Source of the DNA: Planctomycetales bacterium | GTDB taxonomy: Bacteria; Planctomycetota; Planctomycetia; Isosphaerales; Isosphaeraceae | Direction: 5' to 3' | Assembly: GCA_027452145.1 (NCBI GenBank) | Contig: DAIDHB010000102.1 | Coordinates: forward strand, 1-62,042 | Length of the DNA: 62,042 nucleotides | Part shown: positions 27,192 to 37,533 of the stretch, in pieces | How the letters are laid out: each line of letters opens with the position of its first letter | How positions within the stretch are numbered: position 1 is the stretch's first letter | Made by a program: the position numbers and the translations under genes | The notes under the pieces: model-generated | What the model was told of the DNA's origin: nothing | The model's input: the letters and a program-made list of their open reading frames with translations, nothing else | Database searches by the model: none

Positions 27192-27681
27192 GTCACTTAC
27201 TCCTCCGGGCCGGAAAAGATCGCTCGTCCGAGAGCGGATGACAGAAAGTAGCAGGTGGAGCTTGCCGACGGTAGAGATGATGCTCCCGCCATTGTCCCCT
27301 GCCGCGGGATCGGATGAACGCCAATTATGACGGCGCAGGCCGGTCGATACGCGCAACAGGACCGATGAGAGATGGCCCATGATGCGGCGCAGACCGACCG
27401 TGGGTTTCGCCGTGATTGCATGGTGGATTTGTTCCTTGGGATCCTCGGCGATTTCCGAGGACGGCTGAGAACGCTGCACCCTGGTCCCGGTCGATTCCCC
27501 TTGAACCCCATCCTGAGGACAGCGATTCGGCGACGCGAGACGAGCGATCCGATGGTTGCGGGGCTTCATCAATTCCGGAGTCGAACCTGTCACCGGATGC
27601 CTTCGAAAACGAGCGAGCCTCCGCCTCTCCTGGCGGCGGGGCGGAGGCTCGGTCCTGTTGCGGATACAACCCTTCCGCCTG
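27192..27681. other. Gene-free kup leader and upstream spacer
   Basis: No convincing gene. The right end holds the terminator at 27615-27650. Between that and the kup start, about 420 bp have no recognisable element; long open frames here lack any family match. The sequence CCCTGCCGCGGGATC near 27297-27311 and other short stems exist, but none forms a recognised riboswitch. Confidence 0.5.
27615..27650 (-). terminator. Intrinsic terminator after the YCII gene
   Basis: On the minus strand, GAGCCTCCGCC and GGCGGAGGCTC (27615-27625 and 27640-27650) form a perfect 11-bp stem with a 14-bp loop, followed by GCTCGTTTTCG. It is 31 bp after the YCII stop. The short T4 run makes it a moderate rho-independent terminator. 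Confidence 0.75.
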
Positions 27682-28044
27682 TCACTCGCCCCCGCAGCCC
27701 ATCGGGTCGGTCTGGCGGATCGCGATCTGGAATTCCTCCAGGAAGGGACATTCGCGCGTGATCGCGATCGCCTCCCTGTAGTCCGCCGCTCGGAACACGA
27801 AAAAACCGGCGACGACCTCGTTCGTCTCGATGTAGGGTCCGTCCATGACGGTGACCCGTCCGCTCCGGCCGTCCAGGACCTTTCCGCCCTCCTCGCCGAG
27901 CTTCTCGCTGGAGACATATCGGCCGCTCGAGCGAATCCCGTCGACCCAGGCCTGGTAACGTTCGACCCTACGCTGGGTCTCCTCGGGCGAGGCCGAGCCT
28001 CGGCTACTGGGCTTGCTCTGAAGAATCAGCATGAACTTCGGCAC
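27682..28044 (-). CDS. YCII/DGPF-domain protein
   Basis: A 120-residue YCII-related protein. FMLILQSKPSS opens the ferredoxin-like fold and VTVMDGPYIETNEVVAGFFVF is the DGPF motif, with the catalytic-type Asp in VMDGPY. Family members are small enzyme or sigma-factor-associated proteins often found with ECF sigma factors; none is in the window. Start GTG at 28042-28044, 5 bases after a perfect AGGAGG, is preferred to the GTG two codons earlier. Confidence 0.82.
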   Translation of the reverse strand: MPKFMLILQSKPSSRGSASPEETQRRVERYQAWVDGIRSSGRYVSSEKLGEEGGKVLDGRSGRVTVMDGPYIETNEVVAGFFVFRAADYREAIAITRECPFLEEFQIAIRQTDPMGCGGE

Positions 28045-28110
28045 GGGCACCTCCTGTTCGACATCGAAGGATCACATCAACCGTCTGCGTTCCGGGCGGC
28101 GTCCTCGGTC

Positions 28111-28638
28111 TTACTTCGACTTCCGGGCCAGGTCCATCGTGACATCGTGGCAGGCCGCGCCATCCTTGCAGGCGGTCCAGTGGGCGCGGAAGTGGTCCTT
28201 GTCGATGAGAGTCAGAGTCGCATGGTCGATATGCAGGTCGCCGTCGGATTTGAGGTTGGTGCCGCCGTTGAATTTGAAGACGATGCGGCGCTCGTCGTCG
28301 CCGGGCTCGGCCTTCAGGCGGGGCTGGTTGCCCAGGGTGCAGTAGTGCGTCAGGACCAGGTCGTTTCCGTCGAGGTGATACATCGTCACCATTTCCTTCT
28401 CGGTTCCGGGGCACATCGTCTCCTGGATGGCGGTGCCGCCGGCGGTGACGCGGAACGAACTGACGATGCGGTCGGTGGGCTTCCCGTCCTTGCCGATCTC
28501 GACCCAGTCGCCGGCCAGTCCCTTCAGGGCCTCAAGCCGGCGAGCGGCCGAGGAAGCGGCCTTGTCGCCGGCGGGGGCCGTCGGCGCAACCATAAACAGG
28601 CCCATCACCAACACCGAGGACGCGATACCGAGCTTCAT
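28111..28638 (-). CDS. Secreted lipocalin-like protein of unknown function
   Basis: About 175 residues with a signal peptide (ASSVLVMGLFMVAPTAPAG). The rest reads as an antiparallel beta-barrel: LKGLAGDWVEIGKDGKPTDRIV, SFRVTAGGTAIQETMCPGTEKEMVTMYHLDGNDLVLTHYCTLGNQPRLKAE, DHFRAHWTACKDGAACHDVTM. This layout resembles DUF1579-type or lipocalin-like proteins seen as single secreted copies in planctomycetes. Ligand and role are unknown. The ATG at 28636-28638 has GGGAG upstream; a GTG lies 3 bases further. Confidence 0.75.
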   Translation of the reverse strand: MKLGIASSVLVMGLFMVAPTAPAGDKAASSAARRLEALKGLAGDWVEIGKDGKPTDRIVSSFRVTAGGTAIQETMCPGTEKEMVTMYHLDGNDLVLTHYCTLGNQPRLKAEPGDDERRIVFKFNGGTNLKSDGDLHIDHATLTLIDKDHFRAHWTACKDGAACHDVTMDLARKSK

Positions 28639-28767
28639 CACGAGTCTCCCGTGAAAAAGGGTAGGACCGCGGCCGGTGCCAGCCGGCCGCTCGCAGAGTG
28701 GACGAACGGGAGAACCGGGAATCGACAGGGGCGATAGAAAATCGAAGCGAGGCGGGGAGGTGATGGA

Positions 28768-29646
28768 TTATCCGCCCCAGGCGACGGAGCGGGCGGAGAA
28801 GACGGGGCCCTCGACGCAGACGCGCTTCAGGTCGACCGTGCCGTCGGGCTGGTGGATGGGGGCGACGCAACTGAAGCAGGCGCCGAAGCCGCAGGCCATG
28901 TGGTTCTCGAGAGAGACCTCGCAGTCGACCCCGTGCTGCTCGGCGATCCGGGCGACCGCGGCCAGCATGGCGGGCGGTCCGCACGCGACGATCCGGGCGG
29001 GGACCTCGCCGCGCTCGATGCGCCGGGCCAGGAGCTCGGTTACGAAGCCGTGGTGGCCGGCCGAGCCGTCGTCAGTGGCCAGCTCGACCTGGATCCCGGC
29101 CGCGCGGAAATCCTCGACGCCCGCCAGGAGCGCCGCGGTCCGGACGCCGTACAGGATCGTCGCGGAGGGACAGATCCGGCCGTCGGGGCCGGGATTCAGC
29201 CACTCGCGCCCCAGGGCCAGGAAGGGCGTTTGGCCGATGCCGCCGGCCACGAAGACGACCGGGCCGCCTGGCGCCGGTCCGAAACCATTGCCCAGCGGGC
29301 CCCAGACCGGCAGGCTCTCGCCGGGCTGGCACCGCGCCAGCGCGGCGGTGCCCCGGCCGATTACGAGGTAGACCAGGTCGAAGGCCACGGGCGTCCCGGA
29401 GGCGTCCCGGGCCAGGTCATAGAGGGCGAGCGGGCGGCCGAGCAGCGGGTCGTTCTCCTCGCCGGCCACGGGGCGCACCATGACGAACTGGCCGGGCCGG
29501 ATCGAGCCGGCGATCGCCGCGTCCGCCAGCCGGATGCGGTAGGTGTCGCGCGCGATCGGGACGTTCTCGACGATCGATGCCCGGCGGTGGACGGGGCTGT
29601 TCGATCGGCCCGGCTCGGTCCTGGCCGCCGCGGCGTCGTGCGTCAT
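28768..29646 (-). CDS. pyrK: Dihydroorotate dehydrogenase electron-transfer subunit PyrK
   Basis: A 292-residue FAD- and [2Fe-2S]-containing reductase of the PyrK/ferredoxin-reductase family, passing electrons from dihydroorotate dehydrogenase B to NAD in pyrimidine synthesis. FAD binding is at GQFVMVRPV and RPLALYDL, NAD binding at VFVAGGIGQTPFLAL and ACGPPAMLAAV, and the iron-sulfur cysteines in CGFGACFSC with a later CVEGPVF. The partner pyrD is not in the window. It starts 43 bp after yacG. Confidence 0.92.
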   Translation of the reverse strand: MTHDAAAARTEPGRSNSPVHRRASIVENVPIARDTYRIRLADAAIAGSIRPGQFVMVRPVAGEENDPLLGRPLALYDLARDASGTPVAFDLVYLVIGRGTAALARCQPGESLPVWGPLGNGFGPAPGGPVVFVAGGIGQTPFLALGREWLNPGPDGRICPSATILYGVRTAALLAGVEDFRAAGIQVELATDDGSAGHHGFVTELLARRIERGEVPARIVACGPPAMLAAVARIAEQHGVDCEVSLENHMACGFGACFSCVAPIHQPDGTVDLKRVCVEGPVFSARSVAWGG

Positions 29647-29689
29647 CGGTCACCTCGACGGTTTGGCGGCGGCCGCCGCTTCGATCAAT

Positions 29690-29890
29690 CTAGGCCGGGT
29701 CGTCCTCGTCGGCGGCTGGATTTGCGGGCGTCGACGGCACCGGCGAGCCGGGAATCACATACTTGCCGTCGGCCCAGCGGCCAAGGTCGATCAGGCGGCA
29801 GCGCTCGCAGCAGAAAGGGAACGACGGCAGATCGTCGAGCGCGGCGATCTCGTAGGACTTCGAGCAGATCGGGCAACGTCCCTGGATCAT
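29690..29890 (-). CDS. yacG: YacG, zinc protein inhibiting DNA gyrase
   Basis: A 66-residue zinc protein. CPICSKSYEIAALDDLPSFPFCCERCRLIDLGRWADGKYVIPG matches YacG, which in Escherichia coli binds and inhibits GyrB. Four zinc cysteines are present (CPIC, CCERC). The C-terminal PTPANPAADEDDPA is a short disordered tail. It is 12 bp from the FmdB-type gene. Confidence 0.93.
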   Translation of the reverse strand: MIQGRCPICSKSYEIAALDDLPSFPFCCERCRLIDLGRWADGKYVIPGSPVPSTPANPAADEDDPA

Positions 29891-29902
29891 GGCGATCTCG
29901 GT

Positions 29903-30247
29903 TCAGCTCGTCGCGGAGGGTGTGGGGCTCGGCGTGGTGGACGAGCCGCCGGTCGTTGCCGTGGGGGTCGGCGAGGGTGAGGATGAGGACGAATCCCCCG
30001 ATCCCGAACTCTTTGCGGCCCCCTCGGATGGTTTGTCCGCCTGCGCGGCCTTCTTGTACGACTCGCTGCGATAGTCCGTCTGGTAGAAGCCCGAGCCCTT
30101 GAACAGGATCGCGGCGCCGGGGCCGATCTTCCGGCGCAGGCTGGATTTTCCGCACGCGGGGCAATCCTTGCGCGGGTCCGCCTTGATCGATTCGAAGGCC
30201 TCGAACTCGTGCTTGCACTCGTCGCAGATATAGTCGTAGGTCGGCAT
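29903..30247 (-). CDS. FmdB-family zinc-ribbon protein with Ser/Pro/Thr tail
   Basis: A 113-residue protein. MPTYDYICDECKHEFEAFES and CPACGKSSLRRKIGPGAAILFKGSGFYQTDY are the FmdB-type zinc ribbon (CDEC, CPAC), a small regulator-like domain. The remaining ~45 residues are Ser/Thr/Pro/Gly-rich and disordered, an unusual extension. The ATG at 30245-30247 has an AGGAG site; an upstream longer frame is not used. It is within the chaperone block but its role there is unknown. Confidence 0.88.
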   Translation of the reverse strand: MPTYDYICDECKHEFEAFESIKADPRKDCPACGKSSLRRKIGPGAAILFKGSGFYQTDYRSESYKKAAQADKPSEGAAKSSGSGDSSSSSPSPTPTATTGGSSTTPSPTPSATS

Positions 30248-30272
30248 CGGACGACTCCTGATGGCTGAAGGG

Positions 30273-30311
30273 CAAGGGGTCGGCCTCCAGGAGTCGGAGC
30301 CGGTCCCCTTG
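30273..30311. repeat. REP-like palindrome, copy 2
   Basis: CAAGGGG (30273-30279) and CCCCTTG (30305-30311) bound an imperfect palindrome whose minus strand begins GGGGACCGGCTCCGACTC. Copy 1 reads GGGGACAGGCTCCGAGTC on its minus strand: 16 of 18 positions match. It lies between grpE and the FmdB-like gene. Confidence 0.65.
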
Positions 30312-30343
30312 TCGCCACGGCCTGTCACGTTTGGCGATCAGTC

Positions 30344-30886
30344 TCACGCCGGCCGGGCCGAGACGGCCACCTTGCTCGGGCGGAGGACACGGTCGCGGAT
30401 CTTGTATCCCTTGCTCAGCTCGCTCACGACCGTGCCCTCGGGATGGTCGGACGTGGGCTGCTGAAGCAGGGCGTCGTGGAAGTTGGGGTCGAACGGGGCG
30501 CCAACGGCATCGATCGGCTCGACGCCGTGCTTGGCCAGGACATCGAGGAGCTGGCGCTGGACCATGTCGAGGCCCGCCGTGATCCCCTCCACGCCCGAGC
30601 TCCGAAGCGCGTCGACGGCGCGGGCCAGATTATCCAGGGGGTCGAGCAGGTCCTTGGCCAGGGAGCCGACGGCATAGAGCCGGTCGCTGTCGGCCTGCTG
30701 GCGCGAGCGCTTCTGATAATTGGCGAACTCGGCGCGGGCGCGGAGCAATTGATCCCGCAGGTCGTCGCACTCGCGGGTCAGCCGGGCGACGTCGTCGGGG
30801 GACGCCGCCGCCTGTCCGTCGGACTGCTGGGGATCGCGCGGTGTCTCGGCGTCGGGGTTACTGGGCGCACTGGTCGGGTCGCTCAT
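30344..30886 (-). CDS. grpE: GrpE, Hsp70 nucleotide exchange factor
   Basis: A 180-residue GrpE. A long N-terminal coiled coil (RLTRECDDLRDQLLRARAEFANYQKRSRQQ) is followed by the DLLDPLDNLARA four-helix segment and the C-terminal beta-wing PFDPNFHDALLQQPTSDHPEGTVVSELSKGYKIRDRVLRPSKVAVS. It catalyses ADP release from DnaK. dnaK is not in the window. A strong CAGGAG precedes the ATG. It follows dnaJ by 63 bp. Confidence 0.97.
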   Translation of the reverse strand: MSDPTSAPSNPDAETPRDPQQSDGQAAASPDDVARLTRECDDLRDQLLRARAEFANYQKRSRQQADSDRLYAVGSLAKDLLDPLDNLARAVDALRSSGVEGITAGLDMVQRQLLDVLAKHGVEPIDAVGAPFDPNFHDALLQQPTSDHPEGTVVSELSKGYKIRDRVLRPSKVAVSARPA

Positions 30887-30949
30887 GATCGGCTCCTGAT
30901 TCGCATCGGGCCGCGGGCTATCTGGCTGGACGGGGCTCGCGGCGGCCGC

Positions 30950-32095
30950 TCACGACTCCTCGGAATCGTGGGGCTCCTCTTCGGTGAAATAGTCGCGCAG
31001 CTTTTCGAAGAAGCTCTTGCGCCGTGGGCTGACCTGCTCGTGCTCGATCTCGGCGAACTCGCGAAGCAATTCCTCCTGGCGGGGAGTCAGGTGGCGCGGC
31101 GTCTCGACGACGACCTCGACCAGCTCGTCGCCGCGGCCACGGCCGCCGAGGTCGGGCATCCCACGTCCCTTGAGCCGCAGGATGTCGCCGCTCTGGGTCC
31201 CGCGGGGGACCTCGAGGTGGTCCTTGCCGTCGAGCGTCGGCACGTCGACCTGCGCACCGAGTGCCGCCTGGGCGAAGCTGATCGGCACCTGGCAGTACAG
31301 GTCATTGCGGCGGCGGTCGAAGAACGGGTGCTTGCGCACCATGATCTGCACGCGGAGATTCCCCCGCGGCGCGCCGATGTCGCCGAGCTCGCCCTGGTTG
31401 CGCTGCTGGAGCCACATCCCACTCTCGACGCCGGGCGGGACGTTCACCTGGAGGTGCACGGTCGAGGGCACTCGCCCCGCGCCCTTGCAGGACGGGCAGG
31501 GATCGGTGATCCGGACCCCCTCGCCGCCGCACGCGGGGCAGGTCGTGGCGACCTGGAAGAACCCGCGCGTCTGGACGAACTGGCCCCGCCCGCCGCAATA
31601 ATTGCAGGTCGTGGCGACCGTACCCTTGCGCGCGCCCGATCCGTTGCACTCGTTGCAGAAATCCTGCCGGTTGACGTCGATGGTGCGGGTCGTGCCCCGC
31701 GCCGCCTCGAGCAGATCAATCTCCATCTTCATCAGCAGGTCGGCGCCCGGCCGTGGGCCGCGGCGACGATTGCCGAACAGGTCGCCGAACAGTCCGCCGC
31801 CGAAGATGTCGCTGAACGCCGACATGATGTCGTCGGTCGAGCGGAAGTCGTGGAAGGCGGCGCCATTCAGGCCGGCATGACCGTACCGGTCGTAACGTTG
31901 CCTCTTGTCGGGGTCGGACAGGACCTCGTAGGCCTCGGCCGCCTCCTTGAATCTCTTGGGGGCCTCGTCGTCACCCGGGTTGCGGTCCGGGTGAAACTTG
32001 AGCGCCATCTGTCGATAGGCCTTCTTGATGTCGTCGGCAGAGGCATCCCGGGCGATGCCGAGAACCTCGTAGAAGTCGCGTTTCGTGGCAGCCAT
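30950..32095 (-). CDS. dnaJ: DnaJ molecular chaperone
   Basis: A 381-residue type I J protein. The J domain has the HPD of FHPDRNPGD, followed by a Gly/Phe-rich linker ([15 protein letters not shown]). The zinc region shows the four CxxCxGxG repeats: [32 protein letters not shown]. Two C-terminal beta domains and an acidic tail ([11 protein letters not shown]) complete it. It stimulates DnaK ATPase. Two ATG codons (32101 and 32095) begin the frame; I use the one preceding [11 protein letters not shown]. No strong ribosome site is visible. Confidence 0.97.
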   Translation of the reverse strand: MAATKRDFYEVLGIARDASADDIKKAYRQMALKFHPDRNPGDDEAPKRFKEAAEAYEVLSDPDKRQRYDRYGHAGLNGAAFHDFRSTDDIMSAFSDIFGGGLFGDLFGNRRRGPRPGADLLMKMEIDLLEAARGTTRTIDVNRQDFCNECNGSGARKGTVATTCNYCGGRGQFVQTRGFFQVATTCPACGGEGVRITDPCPSCKGAGRVPSTVHLQVNVPPGVESGMWLQQRNQGELGDIGAPRGNLRVQIMVRKHPFFDRRRNDLYCQVPISFAQAALGAQVDVPTLDGKDHLEVPRGTQSGDILRLKGRGMPDLGGRGRGDELVEVVVETPRHLTPRQEELLREFAEIEHEQVSPRRKSFFEKLRDYFTEEEPHDSEES

Positions 32096-32229
32096 CGGCA
32101 TGGCGTCTCGACGGGAGGAATGAAGGTAGCGGCGAGCGGGCCCGGCCCTGTGCGCCTGGACTCTGCTCCTCTCAGGATATCATACGCCTCGGGGTGCCGA
32201 TCGCGAAACGGGCGGAGCGGCTGGTGAGC

Positions 32230-32333
32230 GGCGGCTAGCAGCAAGTGACGACCGGCCACCAGTTTGCACCAACGGTGTCCTCGTTGGGACTCGCCGTATG
32301 GCTCGTCCGACCAGTCACCAGCCGCTAGCCGCC
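32230..32333. repeat. Intergenic palindrome between groEL2 and dnaJ
   Basis: GGCGGCTAGC (32230-32239) and GCTAGCCGCC (32324-32333) are a perfect 10-bp inverted repeat ~84 bp apart; partial complementarity continues inward (GTGAC/GTCAC, CACCAAC/GTTGG-type). It fills the 243-bp gap after groEL2. Confidence 0.6.
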
Positions 32334-32344
32334 TCTCCGCGATC

Positions 32345-33970
32345 CTAGCGGACCGATCCCTCGGCCCGCGGGGCGTTGTCCTTCTCGTCGTCCTTGATGT
32401 TGGTGATCATGACCTCGGTGGTCAGCATCAGCGAGGCGATCGAGGACGCGTTCTGGAGGGCCGAGCGGGTGACCTTGGTGGGGTCGACGATTCCGGCCTG
32501 GAACATGTCGACGAACTGGCCCGTGTTGGCGTCAAAGCCGACCGAGCCCTCGCGATTCTTGACCTCCTCGGCAATCACCGCGCCATCGTGGCCCGAGTTG
32601 GACGCGATGTAGCGGACGGGTTCCTCGAGCGCCCGGAGGATCATCGCGGCGCCGAGCTTCTCGTCGCCGGAGAGCGACTCATAGACCTTCTGCACGGCCG
32701 GGATGACGCGGAGCAGCGCGGTGCCGCCGCCGGGGACGATCCCCTCCTCGGCCGCCGCGCGGGTGGCGTGGAGCGCGTCCTCGATGCGGGCCTTGGTCTG
32801 CTTCATGTCGGCCTCGGTCGGCGCGCCGACGCGGATCAGCGCCACGCCGCCGGAGAGCTTCGCCAGCCGCTCCTGGAACTTCTCCTTGTCGTACTCGCTC
32901 TCGGTCTCCTGGATCTGCCGCCGGAGCTGGTCGATCCGCCGCTGGATCTCGGCCTTCTTGCCGGCACCCTGGATGACCGTGGTGCTGTCCTTGTTGACCT
33001 TCACCTGCTTGGCGCGGCCGAGCTGGGCGAGCTGGATGTTCTCGAGCTTGAGCCCCAGGTCCTCGCTGATCACGGTACCGCCGGTGAGCACGGCGATGTC
33101 GCCGAGCATGGCCTTGCGACGGTCGCCGAAGCCGGGGGCCTTGACCGCGCAGATATTGAGGACGCCGCGGAGCTTGTTGACGACCAGGGTGGCCAGCGCC
33201 TCGCCCTCGAGGTCCTCGGAGACGATCAGCAGCGGCTTGCCCGACTGGGCGACTTTCTCGAGCAGGGGGATCATCTCACGCAGGCTGCTGATCTTCTTCT
33301 CGTGCAGAAGGATCAGCGCGTCCTCGAAGATGACCTCCATGGTGGAGGGACTGGTCACGAAGTAGGGGCTCTGGTAGCCCTTGTCGAACTGCATGCCCTC
33401 GACGAACTCGAGGGTGGTCGTGGCGGTCTTACCCTCCTCGACGGTGATCACGCCGTCGCGGCCGACGCGCTCGACGGCGTCGGCCAGCATGTTGCCGATC
33501 GTCGGGTCGTTGTTCGCCGAGATGGAGCCGACCTGGGCGATCTCCTCCTTCTTGGAGACCGGGCGGGAGATCTTGCCGGTCAGCTCAGAGACGGCCGCCT
33601 CGACGGCCTTCTCGATGCCGCGGCGGACCGCCGTCGGGTTGGCGCCGGCGGTGATGTTCCGCAGCCCCTCGCGATAGATGGCGCGGGCCAGGATGGTCGC
33701 CGTGGTGGTGCCGTCGCCAGCGACGTCCGAGGTCTTCGACGCGACGACGTTCACGAGCTTGGCGCCCATGTTCTCGAACGGGTCGCCCAGCTCGATCTCC
33801 TTGGCGACCGTGACGCCGTCCTTGGTGACGGTCGGGCCGCCGAAGGACTTGCTGAGGATGACGTTCCGCCCCGTCGGCCCGAGCGTGGTACCGACCGCGC
33901 GGGCGAGGGTGTCGACGCCCTCGCACAGCTTGCGGCGAGCGGCGTCGGAGAAGATGAGTTGCTTAGCCAC
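32345..33970 (-). CDS. groEL2: GroEL-type chaperonin, second copy
   Basis: A 541-residue chaperonin. Family motifs: [44 protein letters not shown] (ATPase Asp) and [11 protein letters not shown] in the apical domain. It lacks the Gly-Gly-Met tail of the first copy, ending instead in a charged EGSVR segment, and its apical domain differs ([28 protein letters not shown]). GTG at 33968-33970 has AAGGAG at good spacing, preferred over an ATG 21 bases earlier. It likely has specialised clients. It follows groES. Confidence 0.95.
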   Translation of the reverse strand: MAKQLIFSDAARRKLCEGVDTLARAVGTTLGPTGRNVILSKSFGGPTVTKDGVTVAKEIELGDPFENMGAKLVNVVASKTSDVAGDGTTTATILARAIYREGLRNITAGANPTAVRRGIEKAVEAAVSELTGKISRPVSKKEEIAQVGSISANNDPTIGNMLADAVERVGRDGVITVEEGKTATTTLEFVEGMQFDKGYQSPYFVTSPSTMEVIFEDALILLHEKKISSLREMIPLLEKVAQSGKPLLIVSEDLEGEALATLVVNKLRGVLNICAVKAPGFGDRRKAMLGDIAVLTGGTVISEDLGLKLENIQLAQLGRAKQVKVNKDSTTVIQGAGKKAEIQRRIDQLRRQIQETESEYDKEKFQERLAKLSGGVALIRVGAPTEADMKQTKARIEDALHATRAAAEEGIVPGGGTALLRVIPAVQKVYESLSGDEKLGAAMILRALEEPVRYIASNSGHDGAVIAEEVKNREGSVGFDANTGQFVDMFQAGIVDPTKVTRSALQNASSIASLMLTTEVMITNIKDDEKDNAPRAEGSVR

Positions 33971-33987
33971 CGTCTTTGTCTCCTTTG

Positions 33988-34105
33988 TCATTGGTCATTC
34001 GTCATTAGTCATTAGTCATTGGCTCGCCTGGGGTACGCCGTCGTCCGCGGTTCGCCCTGGGGCCCGCGTTCGGCTCACCAATGACCAATGACCAATGACC
34101 AATGA
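33988..34105. repeat. Palindrome of tandem heptamers between groES and groEL2
   Basis: Five tandem heptamers of the form TCATTNG at 33988-34022 (TCATTGG, TCATTCG, TCATTAG, TCATTAG, TCATTGG) face four exact CCAATGA units at 34078-34105. The two arms are complementary, so a ~28-bp stem with a ~55-bp loop can form. The structure is 18 bp upstream of the groEL2 start codon and abuts its ribosome site. Confidence 0.9.
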
Positions 34106-34115
34106 CAGAGAGTCG

Positions 34116-34415
34116 TTACTTGACGATCTTGGCCAGGATGTCGGACTCGCGGAGGATCTTGATCTCCTCGCCGTCGAGCTTGATCTCGGTGCCGGAGTAC
34201 TTGCCGAAGAGGACCTCGTCTCCCTCGGCGACGCCGATCGCCGCGCGCTCGCCAGAGTCGAGCAGCTTGCCCGGGCCGACGGCCAGCACCCGGCCGCGCT
34301 GGGGCTTCTCCTTGGCGGTGTCGGGCAGCACGATGCCGCCGGCCGTCTTCTCCTCGGCCTCGATCTGCTGGATGACGACACGGTCCTCGAGCGGGCGAAT
34401 ATTCAGCTTGGCCAT
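34116..34415 (-). CDS. groES: GroES co-chaperonin
   Basis: A 99-residue GroES, the heptameric lid of the chaperonin. [42 protein letters not shown] contains the mobile loop ([12 protein letters not shown]) that docks to Gro[35 protein letters not shown] closes it. It lies between two groEL genes, with 90 bp from groEL1. Confidence 0.97.
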   Translation of the reverse strand: MAKLNIRPLEDRVVIQQIEAEEKTAGGIVLPDTAKEKPQRGRVLAVGPGKLLDSGERAAIGVAEGDEVLFGKYSGTEIKLDGEEIKILRESDILAKIVK

Positions 34416-34505
34416 CTATCCTCGTCCTTCGCTTCAGTTGTGTGGGGAGAGAATGTCTTGTCGGTTCACGAATCAGTGTGGTTCACGTCGTCAGGCTGAG
34501 GCGGC

Positions 34506-36179
<1,674 letters not shown>

Positions 36180-36544
36180 GTTGGATCTCCTTGGTCGTTG
36201 TCCGGTGAGTCGGCCGGGCCTCGGCCGCCCGGCGCAATGCGGAGACCGACGCGGTGTGCGTACGACCTCCCGACAATCTGCACCGCCCTTGATGCAACTG
36301 CTGTGCCTTCGTAGGTGTGTTGTTGTAACAATAAATAAGTCAGGTGTTTACGAAGATCGATCTGCTGAGAGCGAGGAATCTGGCCTGCCGTTTTGGCAGT
36401 TGGCGGCGTGATTTGTCATTTCAGGTGACGGGCTGTCGGATGAGCCCTTTGACGCAGCCGGTCGGTCCGGTCAAACTGTCCGGGACGCAGCCGGACCGGA
36501 CCGGGCGGGACCGGGCGGACGGCCGGTGAGCGACAACCGGGGGA
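36180..36544. other. Divergent promoter region between groEL1 and an esterase
   Basis: No gene. An AT-rich island at about 36316-36350 stands out against the GC-rich surroundings, flanked by a 7-bp inverted repeat CTTCGTA (36307-36313) and TACGAAG (36349-36355). I see no CIRCE (HrcA) operator. It probably holds the groEL promoter and an unknown regulator site. Confidence 0.55.
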
Positions 36545-37528
36545 ATGACGATGCGAACGGCCATCCGAGGGGCGGGGGTGCGGATCATGGCGGCGATCGC
36601 GGGGCTGGGCGTGCTGGCCGGCATGGCGAGCGGCACGGCGCGGGGACAGTCCCCGGCGACGGCGCCGGAGCCCCCTGACGTCATCAAGCTCTGGCCGAAC
36701 GGCACGCCCGGCGCCGTCGGGAACGATCCCGACAGAGATGTGCCGACCTTGACCATGTGGAAGGCTCGCCCCGAGAACGCGACGGGTTCGGCGGTCGTCG
36801 TCTGCCCGGGCGGCGGCTACGGCGGGTTGGCGATGGATCACGAGGGCAAGCAGGTCGCCGAGTGGCTCAACTCGCTGGGGGTCACGGCGTTCGTGCTGAA
36901 GTACCGGCTGGGCCCGCGCTACCACCACCCGGCGATGTTGAACGACGTCGGCCGAGCCATCCGCACCGTTCGGGCCAATGCCGAGAAGTGGCAGCTCGAC
37001 CCGCACCGGATCGCCGTGCTCGGATTCTCGGCCGGCGGGCACCTCGCGTCGACGGCCGGGACGCACTTCGACGCCGGCAAGTCCGACTCGGACGACCCGA
37101 TCGAGCGGGTCAGCTCGCGGCCCGATCGGATGATCCTGGTCTATCCGGTGATCGCGCTGGCCACCCCGTACGGCCACAAGGGCTCGCTTCGCAACCTGCT
37201 GGGCGACCACCCGTCGCAGGAACTGGTTGAGAGCCTGTCCAACGAGCGGCAGGTGACGAAGGATACGCCGCCGACCTTCCTGGCCCACACGAATGCTGAT
37301 ACGGGCGTTCCGGCCGAGAATGCCCTCCTCTTTACCCTGGCGCTGCGCAAGGCGGGTGTGCCGGTCGAGTTGCACCTGTTCGAGCGGGGTCCGCACGGCC
37401 TGGGCCTCGGCGGCGGCGTGGCCGCCTACCGCGTCCCAGCCGAGCCGTCGTTCAAGGCCTGGCCGAAGCTCTGCGAGACCTGGCTCAAGAATCAGGGGTT
37501 CCTGGACCGCAAGGGAGAAGGGAAGTAA
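36545..37528 (+). CDS. Secreted alpha/beta-hydrolase esterase
   Basis: A 327-residue protein with an N-terminal signal peptide (IMAAIAGLGVLAGMASGTARG). The nucleophile is Ser in VLGFSAGGHL, the acid is likely Asp in HTNADTGVPAEN and the base is His in RGPHGLGLG. It fits BD-FAE/acetyl-esterase-type enzymes that remove acyl groups from polysaccharides. ATG 36545 or in-frame ATG 36551 is the start; GGGGGA lies just before the second. It overlaps nothing; xisI begins 5 bp after. Confidence 0.87.
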   Translation: MTMRTAIRGAGVRIMAAIAGLGVLAGMASGTARGQSPATAPEPPDVIKLWPNGTPGAVGNDPDRDVPTLTMWKARPENATGSAVVVCPGGGYGGLAMDHEGKQVAEWLNSLGVTAFVLKYRLGPRYHHPAMLNDVGRAIRTVRANAEKWQLDPHRIAVLGFSAGGHLASTAGTHFDAGKSDSDDPIERVSSRPDRMILVYPVIALATPYGHKGSLRNLLGDHPSQELVESLSNERQVTKDTPPTFLAHTNADTGVPAENALLFTLALRKAGVPVELHLFERGPHGLGLGGGVAAYRVPAEPSFKAWPKLCETWLKNQGFLDRKGEGK

Positions 37529-37533
37529 GCGTC

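Noticed and set aside
27192..27681. A c-di-AMP (ydaO) or K-responsive riboswitch before kup
   Set aside because: I could not trace the conserved stems of the ydaO element. A covariance-model search would settle it.
36180..36544. CIRCE operator for groEL1
   Set aside because: The TTAGCACTC inverted repeat is not present. The bracketed AT-rich island is a different structure.
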